Assembly: GCA_035606335.1 (NCBI GenBank)
Contig: DATNFP010000002.1
Coordinates: 1 to 44,622 of the forward strand
Source of the DNA: DATNFP01 sp035606335
GTDB taxonomy: Bacteria > Bacteroidota > Bacteroidia > Chitinophagales > Chitinophagaceae
DNA: 44,622 nt
Reading direction: 5' to 3'
This document shows positions 18,779 to 26,853 of this stretch, in pieces. A program made the position numbers and the translations under genes. The notes under the pieces were generated by a model. The model saw only the letters and a program-made list of their open reading frames with translations, was not told where the DNA came from and made no database searches. Each line of letters starts with the position of its first letter. The stretch's first letter is position 1.

Positions 18779-20311
18779 ATGTTATCCAGACATATAAACC
18801 TATTTATACTGGCTTCTTTATGTATTTTTTCTTCTTGTGTTCATAAGTTGAATACCCCGCCTGTAGCTGATGGCAATTACCCTCCCGAAATAAATGAAAT
18901 ATTCGAAACTCGCTGTGCCATTACAGGCTGCCACGACAATGCTGCCGATGCAGAAGGTGCAAGTGGGCTGATGATGGACACATGGGGTCATCTTTTTAAA
19001 GGAAGTTATAACGGTGCCGTTGTTGTTCCTTATTCTCCCCGGTACAGCCCCTTGCTTTACTTCATCAATACTGACCCTTCACAAGGGCCAATTATTTATC
19101 CTACTATGCCTTCAAGCACTCCCAATAAACCGCAATTACCTCTTACTGAAGATGAATACAAAACTATTTCCAACTGGATAGCTCAGGGCGCTCCCGATAA
19201 AAACGGCAATGTAGCTTTTGCTTCAAATCCGGATACAAGACAAAAAATATATATAGCCCAGCAGGGATGCGATGTGGTTGCCGTGATAGATGCTGCCACC
19301 ATGCAGATAATGCGCTATATACAGGTAGGCGAAAACCCCGCCAGCATAGAAGCCCCCCACTGCATACGCACATCAGACGATGGCAAATATGCTTATGTTT
19401 CATTTTATTATGGCAACTACTTGCAAAAAATAGACTGCACCACTGACCAGGTAGTTGGCCGTGCTGATCTTACAGTTGCAGAGCGCAATACAGGAGGTTG
19501 GAATATCTGTTTTGTTTCTCCAAAACAAGACACTGCTGTCGCCACAACAAATCTTAGTTACAACGTTTTCACTGAAGTAAATGCCGATTCAATGCAAGTA
19601 AAGCCCGGCGAAACTATTCCTGTAAACTGTCCACATGGCATTACTAGCAATCCTACATTCGATACTTTTTTTGTGACAGGACAGTATGGCAATACTGTTT
19701 ATAAAATCACACTACAAGGCTTCCCACCCTTGCCAATCAGCATAGACAACAAAGCTGCATATCAAAGCGATTCCACCGATAACGGCCCCGACCCGCACGA
19801 AATACAAATGACTCCCGATTACTCAAAATATTTTGTTACCTGCCAGAATTCAAATGAGATCAGGGTAATGGATGCACATACCGATAAATTGCTTAAAGTG
19901 ATCCCGGTTGGGGGCTTTCCACAGGATATGGCAATCTCTCACACACAGCCATATCTTTTTGTCACTTGTACAGAAGATAACGGCGTTGGTGTTCCTTCTA
20001 AATTTATCGGTTCTGTATATGTTATCAACTATCAGACTTTATCTGTGGTAAAACCAATTTATGGTTATTTCTTCGAGCCGCATGGGATTACGGTGGATGA
20101 TATGGATGGGCTCGTTTATATAGTTAGCTTGAATAGTAATACATCCGGGCCTCTTCCGCATCATGTTTCTGTTTGCGGCGGCCGCGATGGATGGTACAAC
20201 GTATATAATCTGAATACGCTGCAACCTGTAAATAATATCAGGTACGAATTAGCGGCATTTCCATATTCGGCTGCTGCAAGATTCAAGTATCCTCCTGGCT
20301 CTATACATTAA
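18779..20311 (+). CDS. Lipoprotein with atypical CX4CH cytochrome-like domain and YVTN propeller (copy 1)
   Basis: The 510-residue protein has a lipobox, IFSSC, with Cys20 as the lipidated residue. Residues 37-145 resemble a small cytochrome c domain: EINEIFETR then CAITGCH (Cys46, Cys51, His52), a candidate distal Met110 in YPTMPS, and the C-terminal helix TEDEYKTISNWIAQGAP. The heme-like motif has four residues between the cysteines instead of two. Residues 150-510 contain propeller blades (KIYIAQQGCDVVAVIDAATMQIMRYIQVG, KYAYVSFYYGNYLQKIDCTTDQVVGR, FVTCQNSNEIRVMDAHTDKLLKVIPVG), as in YVTN/NHL proteins. It probably sits at the periplasmic face or the surface. Heme binding and any redox partner are inference. 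Confidence 0.85.
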   Translation: MLSRHINLFILASLCIFSSCVHKLNTPPVADGNYPPEINEIFETRCAITGCHDNAADAEGASGLMMDTWGHLFKGSYNGAVVVPYSPRYSPLLYFINTDPSQGPIIYPTMPSSTPNKPQLPLTEDEYKTISNWIAQGAPDKNGNVAFASNPDTRQKIYIAQQGCDVVAVIDAATMQIMRYIQVGENPASIEAPHCIRTSDDGKYAYVSFYYGNYLQKIDCTTDQVVGRADLTVAERNTGGWNICFVSPKQDTAVATTNLSYNVFTEVNADSMQVKPGETIPVNCPHGITSNPTFDTFFVTGQYGNTVYKITLQGFPPLPISIDNKAAYQSDSTDNGPDPHEIQMTPDYSKYFVTCQNSNEIRVMDAHTDKLLKVIPVGGFPQDMAISHTQPYLFVTCTEDNGVGVPSKFIGSVYVINYQTLSVVKPIYGYFFEPHGITVDDMDGLVYIVSLNSNTSGPLPHHVSVCGGRDGWYNVYNLNTLQPVNNIRYELAAFPYSAAARFKYPPGSIH

Positions 20312-20366
20312 ACACTTAATGTACCGTCTCTACCAATTATTTTGTAACTTCATACAAAACAATTGT

Positions 20367-21908
20367 ATGTTGTCCAGGGGAGTGACCTTATCTATAATAC
20401 TGGCTTCTTTATGTATTCTTTCTTCCTGTGTTCACAAGCTGAATACCCCGCCTGTAGCTGATGGTAACTACCCCCCAGAAATAAATAAAATATTCGAAAC
20501 TCGCTGCGCTATCACTGGCTGCCACGACAATGCTGCCGATGCTGAAGGTGCAAGTGGACTACTTATGGACACATGGGATCATCTTTTTAAAGGAAGTTAT
20601 AACGGTGCCGTTGTTGTTCCTTATTCTCCACAATACAGCCCTTTACTTTACTTTATCAATACTGATCCCTCGCAAGGGCCGATCATTTATCCTACCATGC
20701 CCTCAAGCACTCCCAATAAACCACAGTTACCTCTTACTGAAGATGAATACAAAACTATCTCTAGCTGGATAGCTCAGGGCGCTCCCGATAAAAACGGCAA
20801 TATAGCTTTTGCTTCAAATCCCGATACAAGACAAAAAATATATATAGCCCAACAGGGATGCGATGTGGTAGCCGTGATAGATGCTGCCACCATGCAGATA
20901 ATGCGCTACATACAGGTAGGTGAAAACCCGGCCAGCATAGAAGCTCCCCATTGTATTCGGACATCAGACGATGGCAAATATGCTTATGTTTCATTTTATT
21001 ATGGCAACTATCTGCAAAAAATAGATTGTACTACCGACCAGGTAGTTGGTCGTGCTGATCTTACAGCTGCAGAACGCAACACAGGTGGTTGGAACATCTG
21101 TTTTGTTTCCCCACAGCAGGATACAGCAGTAGTTACTTCAAATCTCAACTATGGCGTTTTCACCAATATTACAACCAGCACAATGCAGGTGCAGTCCGAC
21201 AAAACAATAACAGGATTGGTTAATCCCCACGGTATCGCAAGCAATCCAACTTTCGATACTTTTTTCGTTACAGGTCAAACAGGCAATACCGTATATAAAA
21301 TTACAGAACAGGGATCCCCGCCTCAGGAAATAAGCATTGACGGCCGCCCTGCCGAACAGGGTAGCGCAGACTCTCTCGCAGACCCCGACCCGCACGAAAT
21401 ACAGATGGCTCCAGATTACTCAAAATATTTTGTTACCTGTCAGAATTCAAATGAGGTTAGGGTCATGGATGCTCATACTGATAAATTGCTTAAAGTAATT
21501 CCCGTTGGCGGCTTTCCGCAGGATATGGCTATTTCACATACGCAGCCTTATCTCTTTGTTACTTGTATGCAGGATCAAAGTGCAGGGGTACCTTCTAAGT
21601 TTATCGGTTCTGTATATGTTATCAACTATCAAACTTTATCTGTAGTAAAACCAATCTATGGATATTTCTTTGAACCGCATGGAATCACAGTAGATGATAT
21701 TAATGGTCTTGTATACATCGCAAGCTTGAATTATGATACCTCGGGCCCTCCTCCGCATCATGTCTCTGTCTGCGGCGGACGTGATGGATGGTACAGCGTA
21801 TATAACCTGAATACGCTGCAACCTGTAAATAATATCAGGTACGAATTAGCGGTATTCCCATATTCTGCTGCAGCAAGGTTTAAGTATCCCCCGGGCATTG
21901 TTCATTAA
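20367..21908 (+). CDS. Lipoprotein with CX4CH cytochrome-like domain and YVTN propeller (copy 2)
   Basis: The start at 20367 (MLSRGVTL) aligns with copy 1; an upstream in-frame codon at 20319 would add 16 residues in front of the signal peptide and is rejected. The product is 513 residues with lipobox ILSSC, the same CAITGCH motif, and the same propeller. It differs from copy 1 mainly in the middle blades (NLNYGVFTNITTSTMQVQSD, GLVNPHGIASNPTF, EISIDGRPAEQGSADSLADPD). The gap from copy 1 is 55 nt. The two may be cotranscribed or separately driven, since the upstream sequence is duplicated. Confidence 0.85.
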   Translation: MLSRGVTLSIILASLCILSSCVHKLNTPPVADGNYPPEINKIFETRCAITGCHDNAADAEGASGLLMDTWDHLFKGSYNGAVVVPYSPQYSPLLYFINTDPSQGPIIYPTMPSSTPNKPQLPLTEDEYKTISSWIAQGAPDKNGNIAFASNPDTRQKIYIAQQGCDVVAVIDAATMQIMRYIQVGENPASIEAPHCIRTSDDGKYAYVSFYYGNYLQKIDCTTDQVVGRADLTAAERNTGGWNICFVSPQQDTAVVTSNLNYGVFTNITTSTMQVQSDKTITGLVNPHGIASNPTFDTFFVTGQTGNTVYKITEQGSPPQEISIDGRPAEQGSADSLADPDPHEIQMAPDYSKYFVTCQNSNEVRVMDAHTDKLLKVIPVGGFPQDMAISHTQPYLFVTCMQDQSAGVPSKFIGSVYVINYQTLSVVKPIYGYFFEPHGITVDDINGLVYIASLNYDTSGPPPHHVSVCGGRDGWYSVYNLNTLQPVNNIRYELAVFPYSAAARFKYPPGIVH

Positions 21909-21934
21909 TATAATATTTGTATCGGGTGAATTCT

Positions 21935-21942
21935 TACTTTTG
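21935..21942 (+). promoter_or_regulatory. Candidate -7 box for folB
   Basis: TACTTTTG matches the Bacteroidota TAnnTTTG consensus and lies 20 nt before the folB ATG. A TTTG at 21916-21919 is only 15 nt upstream of the box, closer than the usual 19-21, so the -33 element is uncertain. Confidence 0.5.
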
Positions 21943-21962
21943 CGCCCATATTCAGGAATTAT

Positions 21963-22301
21963 ATGCTTACGGTTTCATTACATGGCATCAGGATTTTTGC
22001 ACCTCATGGGCTTTATGAGCAGGAGCATATATTGGGAAACGAATTTGAAATTGACGTAGATATTTTTTTGCCGGCTTCCAATTCTAATCAATGGCCTTTC
22101 GTAGATTATTCGTTGATACAAAATATTGTGGCTAACGCGTTCCAGCAACCCGGACAGTTGCTCGAAAAATTTGTTCACAGCATCCATTCAGCATTAAAGC
22201 TTAATGTTCCGGAAGCGGAAAAAATAAAGGTGGCTGTAAGAAAATTACACCCACCTTTAAATGGAGATGTGCGCTATGCACAGGTATGTTATGAAGGCTG
22301 A
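21963..22301 (+). CDS. folB: Dihydroneopterin aldolase
   Basis: The 112-residue protein has the FolB layout: VSLHGIRIFAPHGLYEQEHILGNEFEIDVDI at the N-terminus, DYSLIQNIV in the middle, and QLLEKFVHSIHSAL with the conserved Glu for catalysis and pterin binding. It converts 7,8-dihydroneopterin to 6-hydroxymethyl-dihydropterin in folate synthesis. It is convergent with purL; the stop codons are almost adjacent. Confidence 0.92.
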   Translation: MLTVSLHGIRIFAPHGLYEQEHILGNEFEIDVDIFLPASNSNQWPFVDYSLIQNIVANAFQQPGQLLEKFVHSIHSALKLNVPEAEKIKVAVRKLHPPLNGDVRYAQVCYEG

Positions 22302-22302
22302 T

Positions 22303-24507
22303 TTAGCTATTCAATAATCTTTCCAATGAAGTATCATACGCTTCTTTCCAGTCACTGATATACCCCCAGTTAATACCATCTATACACACTCCTTTATTTG
22401 CATCCACTGTCCCTATTTTAGTAAAAGGTATATCTTTTAATTCAGCTTCAAATAATGTGTGCACATAAGGGTTAATGCTTACCACAACCCTGCTTTGCGC
22501 TTCGCCGAAAAGAAACGCATCCTTGCGTATATCCTTATCTGTATGTATGCTAAAGCCAAGATTATTTGTCATAGCGCTCTCAAGCAGGCATGCAAATAAA
22601 CCCCCTTCAGAAATATCATGAGCTGAATTGATCAGTTTTTGATTGATCAATCTCAGGATTGTTTGTTGTAGCTTATGTTCTTCTTCCAGGTCAAAATATG
22701 GCGCTGGGCTGTGCGTTACTCCATGTATGTGATGCAGGTATTCTGAACAGTTGATGTCATTTCTGTTCTGGCCTATTACATAGATCAGGTCGCCTGGCTT
22801 TTTAAAGCTCAGTGACATTTTTTGTTCCAATGTATCCAGCACACCTACCATACCTATAGTTGGCGTTGGGTAAACCGGACCATCTTCCGATTGATTATAG
22901 AAGCTCACATTACCACCGGTTACGGGTGTACCCAATTTTTCACAAGCAGCTCCCATACCCTTTATGGCGTGTACAAACTGGTAATAAACTTCGGGATTAT
23001 ATGGATTACCAAAATTCAGGCAGTTGGTAATAGCTACTGGTACACCGCCGCTGCACACTATATTCCGCGCAGCTTCTGATACTGCTATCATTGCTCCTTT
23101 GTAAGGATCTGCAAATACATATCGGCTATTGCAGTCTGTTGTTACGGCAAGTCCCTTTTTAGAGCCATGCACTCTTACAACTGCAGCATCGCTCGGCTCA
23201 TTGGTGTGAGTATTACCTGTCTGCACCATTGAGTCATACTGCTCATACACCCAACGTTTGGAAGCTATATTGGGTAGCTGTATCAACTGGAATGCAATTT
23301 CTTTAAGGTCTGCAGCTACCGGAATAGCATCAGGATTAAATTTTTTTATCTGTTCAAAATATTTTGGCTCCGCATATTCGCGCTCATATACCGGAGCGCC
23401 GCCGCCTAATACAAGACTTTCAGCAGGCACGCTCGCCACCAGTTCATTATCTATATAGTATTTCAGGTTTAGGTCTTTAGTCACCTCACCTATCTGCACG
23501 CAGTGTATATCCCATTTATCAAAAATGTGTTGTATCTCTGCGTCCATCCCTTTCTTCACTACTATCAGCATACGTTCCTGGCTTTCACTCAGCAGCATTT
23601 CCCAGGGTTTCATATTATGCTGGCGGGTAGGCACTTTGTCTAGATGTATTATCATGCCGTGTTCTCCCTTAGCGCTCATTTCACTGGTCGAACAGGTAAT
23701 GCCCGCTGCACCCATATCCTGCATACCTACCAAAGCTCCTGTTTCAATGGCTTCAAGACAGGCTTCTAATAATTTCTTTTCTTCAAATGGATCTCCCACC
23801 TGCACAGCAGGTAATTGTTCCGTACTATTTTCTGTAATATCAGCTGAGGCAAACGAAGCGCCGCCTATACCGTCTTTCCCGGTTGAGGCACCTACAATGA
23901 AAACAGGATTACCTTCCCCGTGTGATGTGGCAGAAACTGTTTTCCCAACTTTCACTACACCCACACTCATTGCATTTACCAGTGGGTTGGTTTGATAGCA
24001 TGATTCAAAATATACTTCCCCGGCTACAGTCGGCACCCCAAAGCAGTTACCATAATGGCCTATGCCTTTTACAATACCTTTTAATAAATGTTTGGTTTTA
24101 GGATTATCCATTTTACCAAACCGTAAAGAATTAAGCGCCGCTATAGGACGCGCTCCCATTGTAAAAATATCGCGATGGATACCGCCAACACCCGTTGCCG
24201 CCCCCTGAAATGGCTCAATTGCGGAGGGGTGATTATGGGATTCTATTTTAAACACACAACCCAGCCCATCACCTATATCCACCAGCCCCGCATTTTCCTC
24301 ACCGGCTTTTACCAGCAAGCGTTCACCGTCACGGGGCAATGTTTTCAACCATTTTATGGAATTTTTGTAGCTGCAATGTTCGCTCCACATTACGGAGTAC
24401 ATCGCCACTTCATTAAAATTGGGTGTTCGCCCCAGTATTTCTTTTATTTTTTCAAATTCTTCTTCCCGGAGTCCGAGTTTTACGGCTTGCTCAAGTGTTG
24501 CCTGCAT
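22303..24507 (-). CDS. purL: Phosphoribosylformylglycinamidine synthase subunit PurL (small form)
   Basis: The 734-residue length fits the small PurL that works with PurQ and PurS, not the fused 1300-residue enzyme. Visible motifs are MWSEHCSYKNS near the N-terminus, KIESHNHPSAIEPFQGAATGVGGIHRDIFTMGARP, GMQDMGAAGITCSTSEMSAKG, TTDCNSRYVFADPYKGAMIAVSEAARNIVCSGGVP and NSAHDISEGGLFACLLE. It catalyses the ATP-dependent amidation of FGAR to FGAM in purine synthesis. purQ and purS are not in this window. Confidence 0.97.
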   Translation of the reverse strand: MQATLEQAVKLGLREEEFEKIKEILGRTPNFNEVAMYSVMWSEHCSYKNSIKWLKTLPRDGERLLVKAGEENAGLVDIGDGLGCVFKIESHNHPSAIEPFQGAATGVGGIHRDIFTMGARPIAALNSLRFGKMDNPKTKHLLKGIVKGIGHYGNCFGVPTVAGEVYFESCYQTNPLVNAMSVGVVKVGKTVSATSHGEGNPVFIVGASTGKDGIGGASFASADITENSTEQLPAVQVGDPFEEKKLLEACLEAIETGALVGMQDMGAAGITCSTSEMSAKGEHGMIIHLDKVPTRQHNMKPWEMLLSESQERMLIVVKKGMDAEIQHIFDKWDIHCVQIGEVTKDLNLKYYIDNELVASVPAESLVLGGGAPVYEREYAEPKYFEQIKKFNPDAIPVAADLKEIAFQLIQLPNIASKRWVYEQYDSMVQTGNTHTNEPSDAAVVRVHGSKKGLAVTTDCNSRYVFADPYKGAMIAVSEAARNIVCSGGVPVAITNCLNFGNPYNPEVYYQFVHAIKGMGAACEKLGTPVTGGNVSFYNQSEDGPVYPTPTIGMVGVLDTLEQKMSLSFKKPGDLIYVIGQNRNDINCSEYLHHIHGVTHSPAPYFDLEEEHKLQQTILRLINQKLINSAHDISEGGLFACLLESAMTNNLGFSIHTDKDIRKDAFLFGEAQSRVVVSINPYVHTLFEAELKDIPFTKIGTVDANKGVCIDGINWGYISDWKEAYDTSLERLLNS

Positions 24508-24606
24508 TATGCTAAAAATATTTTATGTGTAGGCTAAATTATGCGCAAAATTAAGCCTTTATTTTAGCATTTAGTATTTACCGGATGGTGAAAAGGCCGC
24601 AATCTC

Positions 24607-25230
24607 TTATTCCACAGCGAATAAATAGTTTTCTCTATAATCCTGCGTACCATATTTAGGAGTATCCACGCCTGGAACTTGAAAAAAATGCCAGTGATGA
24701 TCCTGAGGTGTAAAATTACCATCAACACCGGTTTCCCCTTGTGAGCTTGTAAGAATACCCCCATGCACTTGAAATTGATACAATCCTCGTTTAAGCATTA
24801 CTAAACGGAATTTCATTCTAAAAGAATCAGCTTCAAGGTTAGTCGTATAATATTCTAATGAGCCGGCTACAGGTCCTGGGGAATAGTAAGGATTCCCTAC
24901 TTCGGAAATGAAAACATATTGTTTGCCATTATAAGCACTAAAAAAGTCATCAATTGAATCTTTAGGAATATGATAACTACCTCCTAATAAAAATCCGAGA
25001 TTCACAAGGCCATTAGTTAAAACGGTATCGCCAAATTTATTGCCAATGGCAGCCGAAAACGTAATAGTGTCGCCTACATGTAAAACGCTGTCCTGTGGTG
25101 AAATACTAAAATTAAATACTGCAGATGAAAAAGCCGTTTTAATTGGTGCGGGTTTATCATATAAAAAAAGATTACAGCCAGCTAGTAAAATGAAAAGAAA
25201 TAGAAATAATAAAGTATAGGGCGACTTCAT
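24607..25230 (-). CDS. Lipoprotein of unknown function
   Basis: The 207-residue product has a clear lipobox, ILLAGC, with Cys19 after a Phe/Leu-rich signal segment. The mature region looks beta-rich and extracytoplasmic (SAVFNFSISPQDSVLHVGDTITFSAAIGNKFGDTV), with a His-rich stretch near the end (TPQDHHWHFFQVPG). No family is recognised. It stands between purL and the SIMPL gene on the minus strand. Confidence 0.75.
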   Translation of the reverse strand: MKSPYTLLFLFLFILLAGCNLFLYDKPAPIKTAFSSAVFNFSISPQDSVLHVGDTITFSAAIGNKFGDTVLTNGLVNLGFLLGGSYHIPKDSIDDFFSAYNGKQYVFISEVGNPYYSPGPVAGSLEYYTTNLEADSFRMKFRLVMLKRGLYQFQVHGGILTSSQGETGVDGNFTPQDHHWHFFQVPGVDTPKYGTQDYRENYLFAVE

Positions 25231-25314
25231 AGGTTAATTTTATATTCGAAAATACAAAATTAACCTAAATAAGAATCATGTGAAACAACAACAATCTACC
25301 AAAAAATATATCCA

Positions 25315-26028
25315 CTACTTTATCTCAAACCTTGCATCCACAGTAGTCTGGAACATTATTTTCTTAAACTCTATATAGTCATTATCGCCGCTTACTTCTC
25401 CTGCATTATTGCTTGCATTATTAACATTCTTTGCCATAGCCATAGTATTCATTCGTGGCGCATAGTAATTGCCACTTTCACGCACATATAGCGGGTTACC
25501 TGCAATTTGACCTATACCCTGTAGCATATATTCTGCCTCATCTTTTGCTTTCTTCAGAGCTTCTATTCTTAATTCTTTTTTCAATTCTTCTCTTTTAGAA
25601 TAATCAACTCTTGACACACTCGCATCCTTTATATTCAAATTCTCCAGTTGCTGAAAAACCTTGCTTACCATATCTGCGCTCGATACTTTCAACAGATAGC
25701 TTTTCTTCGCCATTACATCTTTACTCAGCCAGTTTATTTTTACATAAGAAGCATCCGCATTGCTCAGAGACAGGTTGCTTACATCTATACCCAATCCTTT
25801 AATGCTTTGTTTTAGCTGTTCCTCCTGGTCATCAATGGTAATTTTGTTGCGCCCATCATAACGTTCGGTCAGTGTTATAGCAATATATATTTCATCCGGC
25901 ACCACCTCCTTCTCCGCGTTACCACTTACTTCTATATATGGTTTTTCATTTTGCTGTGGCTGTGCATGGCTAATAGCAGCGAAAGCAAACAGGCTACCCA
26001 CAAATAATACGATGAATTTGTTTATCAT
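25315..26028 (-). CDS. SIMPL-domain periplasmic protein
   Basis: The 237-residue protein has a signal peptide ending at about SHAQ. The start of the mature part, PYIEVSGNAEKEVVPDEIYIAITL, and the later LRIEALKKAKDEAEYMLQGIGQIAGNPLYVRESG are the typical SIMPL (DUF541) landmarks. Family members are periplasmic or surface oligomers implicated in stress tolerance; the exact role is unknown. Confidence 0.9.
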   Translation of the reverse strand: MINKFIVLFVGSLFAFAAISHAQPQQNEKPYIEVSGNAEKEVVPDEIYIAITLTERYDGRNKITIDDQEEQLKQSIKGLGIDVSNLSLSNADASYVKINWLSKDVMAKKSYLLKVSSADMVSKVFQQLENLNIKDASVSRVDYSKREELKKELRIEALKKAKDEAEYMLQGIGQIAGNPLYVRESGNYYAPRMNTMAMAKNVNNASNNAGEVSGDNDYIEFKKIMFQTTVDARFEIK

Positions 26029-26156
26029 AGTTTATCATTTAGTCTATAAAACTAAAAATGACGCTCTTATCGTATATCTCCATTATGTTAATTTATTCTT
26101 GTTTCGAAACTTATATCAAAAACGCACATTACATTGTAAGGCAAATGCATACATAA

Positions 26157-26747
26157 ATGAAGCACCTAACCTTAATGTCGCTCCTCTGTTTATTACTAAT
26201 TGGAGCATGTACCAAGAGTAAATCCCCAACTCCATCCGGAACAGGGAGTATCTCAAGTCCTTATTATTTCAATTTTTCAATTGGCAGTGCCATTCATTAC
26301 CTAAATACCAATTTCCCCATATACAATGTAGGCATGAGAACGCGTGGACTGGGGGGAAATGAGATTGGCGATACAAATACTCTTATACCAAGAATTAACT
26401 TGAATATCTTTTGGAAACATAAAGACACTGTGTATGAAAGCGACCTTATGAGTCTAGTAGGCAGAACGATCTATTTTGACGACACAGCAATAGGTATTAA
26501 CTTAGAATACGACAGCAGTAAAATAAATTATTCCGGATGGTTCTCTGACGATACTTCTGATCATAATTATTATGTAAAAGTAAAAAGCATTGCATTCCTG
26601 AAAAACGATACTGCATTCTTAAATCCTATCAGAGTTTATGTTATAAATGGTACATGTTCTGCGGTAATACAACAAGACACAAGCAGAATAGCTACACTTA
26701 CAAATGGTCAGTTCAACTTTTTATTTGCCGGGCAAATAACAAAGTAA
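26157..26747 (+). CDS. Lipoprotein of unknown function
   Basis: The 196-residue product has a lipobox LIGAC (Cys18) and then a Ser/Pro/Thr-rich linker (KSKSPTPSGTGS). The rest looks like a small extracytoplasmic beta domain (YYFNFSIGSAIHYLNTNFPIYNVGMRTRG, VKSIAFLKNDTAFLNPIRVYVINGTCSAVIQQDTSRI). No family is recognised. It ends in a strong terminator shared with dxs. Confidence 0.75.
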   Translation: MKHLTLMSLLCLLLIGACTKSKSPTPSGTGSISSPYYFNFSIGSAIHYLNTNFPIYNVGMRTRGLGGNEIGDTNTLIPRINLNIFWKHKDTVYESDLMSLVGRTIYFDDTAIGINLEYDSSKINYSGWFSDDTSDHNYYVKVKSIAFLKNDTAFLNPIRVYVINGTCSAVIQQDTSRIATLTNGQFNFLFAGQITK

Positions 26748-26791
26748 CGCAATTGAGTATCTAAGCCTTTCTTGACCATTCAATTATTAAT

Positions 26792-26824
26792 AAAGGGTTT
26801 CAATTACAATATTGAAACCCTTTT
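26792..26824. terminator. Bidirectional terminator between convergent genes
   Basis: A perfect 13-bp stem (AAAGGGTTTCAAT with ATTGAAACCCTTT) and 6-nt loop TACAAT is flanked by A and T runs. It lies 44 nt after the lipoprotein stop and 30 nt before the dxs stop, so it can serve both strands. Confidence 0.9.
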
Positions 26825-26853
26825 ATATCTTATAGTATAACTTCTAAATAAAA

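Larger units (their letters stand above)
18744..21908 (+). repeat. Tandem gene duplication (two copies of about 1.57 kb)
   Basis: The segment 18744-20311 is repeated at about 20332-21908. The similarity starts about 35 nt before each ATG (shared CCAATTATT, TAACTTCATA and AAA blocks) and runs to the stop codons. Most of the coding sequence is nearly identical between copies. A central stretch (about 19545-19795 versus 21130-21395) is clearly more diverged. Because the upstream region was copied too, each copy probably has its own promoter. Confidence 0.93.

Noticed and set aside
23525..23995. 156-codon frame antisense to purL
   Set aside because: purL is continuous and conserved on the other strand; the antisense frame is compositional.
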